64,000 nucleotides of DNA, taken from positions 5,265,854-5,329,853 of the forward strand of contig NC_061816.1 in NCBI RefSeq assembly GCF_021462225.1, given 5' to 3'. This DNA is from Girardinichthys multiradiatus (taxonomy: Eukaryota > Chordata > Actinopteri > Cyprinodontiformes > Goodeidae). The notes beneath the pieces are model-generated. The model saw only the letters and a program-made list of their open reading frames with translations. It ran no database searches and was not told the DNA's origin. Shown piece after piece: positions 61,301 through 64,000 of the stretch (positions are counted from its first letter, which is position 1; the number at the start of each line of letters is the position of its first letter). Position numbers and translations under genes: made by a program.

Positions 61301-62319
61301 AAGGTGGCTGCAGGGGAAGCTCTGAAGAGCATCACTAGAGAAGATCCTGTCTCTAATTCACAGACTTCAAGCAGTCTTTTCACTGAGATAAAAGTTAAGA
61401 CTTTAACCTCCTCAACAGGCCTTATTCATTATTCTACGTTGTTATGTTACTATAATCTCTTTTATTTGTTTAATCCTTTGTTGTCAGACTTACATTTTTC
61501 TGCTTTCCTGCAACAATCTTCTTGTAAAGATAAAAATCACACTCTTTAATAAGTAAAATAAAAAGGTCTGGTGTTACTTTAATGTTCTGTTTCTTGGTTC
61601 TGTACCTCTGCTGAGCGTGGCTCCATTCTCCCGGTAGTCCTGAATCTCTTCGTCCTTCCGGACCAGCAGATCTTCCAGGTGCTCCACCTGCCTCTGCAGC
61701 AGGCGGCTCATCGCCAACAGAGGGCGCACCAGCTGAACGCAAACCTGAGATGCACAGACATGTTTAGATCTAAGGAAAGCATCAGCCGGGTGTTCCGATG
61801 TGTTGAAACATACCAGAGCAACAGGAGCGGGGCTGCAGTGGAACTCCCAGTAGAAAGGCAGCCCTGCCAGCTCGCTCTTCAGCCTCAGGGTGATGTTTCC
61901 ATCCTCCCACCGTCTCACAGAGATTTGAGCCTTGTCACCAGTTCGGCCACCTCCTGACAAGCAAGGCTGAGCCACCTCACACAGGTGGGAGAAGAATGCT
62001 CTGACCGACGCTCGCAAACGCCGGTTCAGCCCCTGGAACAGCAGAGCTGGATTCATCAAGCTGGTTCTGATGAGGCTTAGTCATATGCTTAGGGTTCACA
62101 ACGTACCTGCGCTCGGCTCTCAATGGCCACTGCATCCATCCTCTCCTCCCAGACACACTGCATGTCAGTCAGCAGGATACGGTACGCCGTCTCTCCAAAC
62201 CAGCTCTTCACCAGGAGCTGGCAGCCATCGATGGTGACAGGGCGCCACGGATGCTGGTGGAGTACGTCCTCAGCAGGATCAGTTCTGGGATTCATCACAG
62301 CAGACGGGCAAGCAGACAC
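43333..62319 (-). CDS. nhej1: nhej1 (XLF/Cernunnos, non-homologous end-joining factor 1), 318 residues
   Basis: XRCC4-like factor that forms filaments with XRCC4-LIG4 and stimulates DNA double-strand-break ligation in the nucleus. Exons: 62107-62319 (ATG at 62293-62295 after a short UTR), 61814-62032, 61606-61744, 59274-59332, 45556-45733, 44392-44483, 43333-43413. Phases close. Head-domain motifs LLVKSWFGETAYRILLTDMQ and LRLKSELAGLPFYWEFHC, coiled-coil VEHLEDLLVRKDEEIQDY, ENGATLSR. The C-terminus KPKKKKVGLFK matches the KRKKPRGLF Ku-binding motif and likely nuclear signal. Human XLF has 299 residues. The last acceptor is a CAGCAG tandem. Polyadenylation signal (- strand) at 43102-43107. Confidence 0.93.
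43675..44290 (-). mobile_element. Tc1-type transposon remnant in nhej1 intron
   Basis: Shares with the 29.2-kb copy the blocks TCAATACTTTGTAGAACCAC, CTGGACTTTGACTAGGCCAC, GGAGGTGAACCTCCACCCCA, and GCAGCATGATGCTGCCACCA. Transposase would be on the - strand; coding capacity is lost. Confidence 0.78.
44640..45100. repeat. unclassified dispersed repeat, copy 1
   Basis: Shares order and wording with 53.95-54.25 kb: CATGACTGCTTCTCTTCAGC then CCACTGGAACC, and later TTTCTGTCAGTCTGCTCAA with TCTGCAAG. Type unknown; likely an old transposon. Confidence 0.55.
46190..46527 (+). mobile_element. Tc1-type transposase fragment, + strand
   Basis: Broken frames give SASTVSRACRRLKETDS, TSEQGRQRSFTHQQDRYLLL and SDQTSRNRIHEGGLRA, a known fish Tc1 helix-turn-helix region. 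The DNA CTGGCATTTGCCAGAAAACACCG that follows is also typical of this family, then it stops where another Tc1 begins. Confidence 0.78.
46528..46745 (-). mobile_element. Tc1-type transposase fragment, second family, abutting the first
   Basis: Minus-strand frame AVSKHINRKLSGRKK then CTSNRDNCSLERSVKR, preceded by a TVVLLAVIDSLKDG-type start. Same family as 26.18-26.45 kb. Direct abutment to a differently oriented Tc1 fragment suggests insertion of one into the other, followed by loss. Confidence 0.75.
47700..48100. promoter_or_regulatory. candidate conserved regulatory element in nhej1 intron
   Basis: Non-repetitive, CpG-containing island. It holds two abutting RUNX-type sites, ACCACA at 47875-47880 and TGCGGT at 47881-47886, a TCF/LEF-type ATCAAAG near 47848-47854, and GATA motifs. 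Candidate long-range ihh enhancer, inference only. Confidence 0.35.
48550..48965 (-). mobile_element. Tc1-type transposase C-terminal fragment
   Basis: Minus-strand frame HIEWSGQSPNLSPTETLEGA then PRNLKGLE corresponds to WSGQSPDLNPIENLW and the downstream region of Tc1 transposase; the final catalytic Glu region is altered (PTETLE). Confidence 0.78.
50100..50370 (-). mobile_element. Tc1-type remnant
   Basis: Contains AGAAAAACAGCTCCAAAGC followed by ATGATGCTTCC, GTGCTTGACTGTTCTGATGG, and GTTCTGGTCCAATATTTT, reverse-strand blocks of a common fish Tc1 family. Confidence 0.6.
50680..50870. other. GC-rich island with TAATTA-centred inverted repeat
   Basis: Strongly GC-rich sequence in an AT-rich intron. 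Near its end AGGGCCT (50845-50851) and its complement AGGCCCT (50858-50864) flank AATTAC, giving a homeodomain-type TAATTA core. No gene visible; possible regulatory element. Confidence 0.35.
52890..53915 (+). mobile_element. Tc1/mariner-type transposon remnant
   Basis: Matches a fish family in order: AATTGGACAACATGAAAGGATG, GGATCCATCC, GGTGGTGTCATGGTGAGG, TATTTTCTTGGCACGAACTG, TACTGTTGCTGACCATGACC, CACAGTGTACTCATCTTCTG, GCAGGATGATGCTCCACATC, and the tail ATGAACCAAAATCTCTGAGG. About half the coding part is gone and stops are frequent. Inserted antisense to nhej1. Confidence 0.82.
53930..54255. repeat. unclassified dispersed repeat, copy 2
   Basis: Second copy of the repeat at 44.64-45.10 kb, same strand: CATGGCTTCTTCGCTTCAGT then CCACTGGAACC, and TTTCTGTCAGTCAACTCAAG with TCTGCAAG. 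Immediately follows a Tc1 remnant. Confidence 0.55.
55020..55400 (+). mobile_element. Tc1-type transposase remnant
   Basis: Has GTTTTATGGTCAAACGAGAC (the VKWSDET-type region), AGCAGCATCATGTTGTGGG, and TTTTGCTGGCAGTGGTACTGG, the DNA behind HHVVGLFCWQWYW-type decay of the GGGSVMLWGCFAASGTG region. No open frame persists. Confidence 0.7.
58134..58473. mobile_element. hAT-type MITE in nhej1 intron
   Basis: Left end GGAGGTGCACCAATTG and right end CAATTGGTGCACCCCTA are inverted repeats, with subterminal GGCCGAT blocks near both ends. About 340 bp, no coding frame. GGGTGCACC termini are typical of a hAT group. Flanks share only part of an 8-base duplication. Confidence 0.75.
60600..61350 (+). mobile_element. 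Tc1-type transposase remnant in nhej1 intron
   Basis: Plus-strand pieces in order: GTGCTTCAGTACAAGTTGTGG, CTGGACTGCAGTGATGGACA, CGGTGGTGGTACTGTTGTGA (GGGTVVIW motif), and AAAACCATGACCCCAAACATC (NHDPKH, the DNDPKH motif), then the C-terminal end. Decayed by multiple indels. Confidence 0.8.
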
Positions 62320-62649
62320 TTTAAAGAAGAGGAGCACAAGTAATCATTACTAAACAGAAATAAAGATTGGAACTAATACAGACGCTTGGTTTCCTGCTAC
62401 AATCCCAGCTTTTGTTGCAAAGTAGCAACTTGCTCAGGAACACAACCAAATATTACAGGAAGTGTATGTATCATTTTGAGCTTGCTCAGATTATAGAAAA
62501 TCTACATGAAATTCTAACTTGAGAAGCCCATTATCAGTTTTAAAAATCATTGAAGTTGTTATAAAAGAGCTGAAAGAGTCAAAATCGTCACCTTATAGCC
62601 AATTTTACTTTTAATCAGACCTGCATTTTTTTTCCTGGAAATCTCTCAC

Positions 62650-62770
62650 CTCTGAGGAATTTGTCTCCAAAGCTGCTCTGAGGTCAGTTAGAGCCAGGCC
62701 ACATCACCGCCTGCCTGCACGGCGGGGCAGACCGCAGTAACAGGTCCTGTTTTTGGGAAAATAAGGGAAC
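62650..62770 (-). other. nhej1: likely untranslated first exon of nhej1
   Basis: The first coding exon has an AAAG acceptor at 62320, 24 bases before the ATG, so an upstream leader exon is needed. A good donor, CTCAGAG-GTGAGAG, ends at 62650 on the - strand, and the preceding sequence is GC-rich. Start of the exon is not defined. Confidence 0.5.
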
Positions 62771-63944
62771 AATTTCTCGTTAAAAACACGGATCGTGTTA
62801 TACAGACTGACTCACTTAGAGCTGAAAAAATAAACAGGGCTGATTCTGTGACTTTATGGCTCCTTTAAACACAGAAACCTGAAGGAGCGGGAAGTGATTC
62901 ATAGAAAAGCCCTGAAAAAGTTAGGAACGCCCACCATGTTCCGTTTAAAAATACCGGATTTTACACTTCCATTATTTTATTTGCACAGCCAAAACATAAA
63001 CAGCTTTTATATAACATGGACCTACATTAACAAATACTTATCTCCAATTCGGCATCACGTTTCGCCGCATTAAAAGGTGATATATATAGAAAAATGTGAC
63101 ACATTTTAGTTTAATATCCTAAAAGTTGACCTACCTTTATAAAATACGAGAGCTAATGTTAGCTGTTATATGTTTTTAAAAATAATTAAACACACCTAAG
63201 TACTTATTCTGCTAAAACTGCTAATAACACATTAAAATAGTTTAATAAACATGTAAAAACAAGATTATTCCTTTATAAAAGACTAAAGTTTCTAAGAACA
63301 GCAGCTCATTAGTCGGTTGTTTTTGACAAATTCCCCCACCGACATGAAACACTGAAACGCACTACTATGGTTCCGCTTTTGATTTAAGAACTGTGACTAT
63401 ACCGCCACCAGCTGGTTTGAAGTGAGAACTACAAACTCCAAATAAACATTTTCTCAAACGGAGTCTTTAGATAACATGTTGTATTTATATTAGTATAATG
63501 TATTTCAATAGGATCCAACTTTACATAGTTTTTTTTTTTTTACTGTGACATGCTTCTGACAGTACAGGAAAATATTCTCTTCAGTCTCATCATATTCAGT
63601 CAAATTTTACTAAGCATACTTTACAATAATGTTAAAGATAAGGGTTATGGCTAAGAATGGGCTCTTTTCATTCAGACACAAAATAATTAATAATAACCAG
63701 AATTTTGACTGATAAGCCTTTCATGATGTGGAAAAAACGACAAGATTAAAACTACAGAGAAAATCTTGAGAAGGTTGGCATCTGTAATCAAAGTTTGTTT
63801 CGTCATCTGTAAGGTCATGTGATCTATTCGGGTAAAACAGAAACTCGGGCGTGACGCTCTGTTGGCTGCTGCCCTGTAGGGAGAAGCCTTGAATGTGCAG
63901 CAGCTCGATTCTAATTCACTTCTGTCGGACCGTCTGTGGCCAAC
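62771..63944. other. intergenic region between divergent nhej1 and the next gene
   Basis: About 1.2 kb, AT-rich in the middle, with no repeat recognised. It would contain the promoters of both flanking genes if the + strand exon at 63945 is real; a CATGTG E-box lies at about 63815-63820. Confidence 0.4.
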
Positions 63945-63968
63945 ATGGATGGAGAACCTTCTGCAGAG
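63945..63968 (+). CDS. possible first coding exon of an unidentified gene
   Basis: ATGGATGGAGAACCTTCTGC encodes MDGEPSAE and is followed by a donor, GAG-GTAAAG. The ATG context (CCAACATGG) is favourable and the upstream 100 bases are GC-richer than the background. The gene continues outside the window and eight residues are too few to identify it. Could be a chance ATG. Confidence 0.4.
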
Positions 63969-64000
63969 GTAAAGGCGTCAAGCTGCACCCCAGTCGTGTC

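Overview
This window is vertebrate nuclear DNA, almost certainly from a ray-finned fish and probably a percomorph-type teleost. The genes are split by GT-AG introns, the intergenic DNA is AT-rich, and there are many decayed Tc1/mariner copies, hAT-type MITEs, an L2-type LINE and a tRNA-derived SINE of the kind common in teleosts. No bacterial, plasmid or phage feature is present, and no CRISPR array.

Layout: (1) 144-535 holds the last coding exon and 3' UTR of an IA-2 type receptor phosphatase (ptprn) on the + strand. (2) 769-3610 is a complete four-exon alpha-tubulin gene on the - strand, convergent with ptprn. (3) 3.7-12.6 kb is gene-poor and repeat-rich. It holds a full-length but dead Tc1 element with both ends, a 116-bp GT microsatellite, a perfect 18-bp inverted repeat, a decayed but intron-containing second alpha-tubulin copy, a hAT MITE with an exact 8-bp target duplication, and an L2 LINE with a SINE nested in it. 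(4) 12891-30363 is bin1 (amphiphysin II) on the - strand. I could place 18 coding exons: BAR domain, the vertebrate brain-type BAR insert exon, a clathrin/proline-rich middle, an acidic tryptophan-rich exon and the SH3 domain. (5) 32706-41970 is an Indian hedgehog gene on the - strand, three exons, 411 residues. (6) 43333-62319 is nhej1 (XLF, non-homologous end-joining factor) on the - strand, seven coding exons plus one likely untranslated first exon, 318 residues, with a 13.5-kb intron. (7) 63945 is a possible first coding exon of an unidentified + strand gene running out of the window.

The order ptprn, alpha-tubulin, ihh, nhej1 matches the human 2q35 neighbourhood (PTPRN, TUBA4A, IHH, NHEJ1), so this is a conserved block. 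In mammals IHH enhancers lie inside NHEJ1, so the large nhej1 intron here is the natural place to look for ihh regulatory DNA; two non-repetitive, CpG-containing islands in it are reported as candidates. bin1 lies elsewhere on human chromosome 2 (2q14), so its place between the tubulin and ihh is a lineage-specific arrangement as far as I can tell.

All exon coordinates were derived by hand from splice signals, reading phase and remembered family sequence. Phases close perfectly in the four main genes, which supports the models. No radically new system is evident; the most unusual gene-level items are a 36-bp in-frame microexon in the bin1 BAR domain and the 85-residue acidic bin1 exon.
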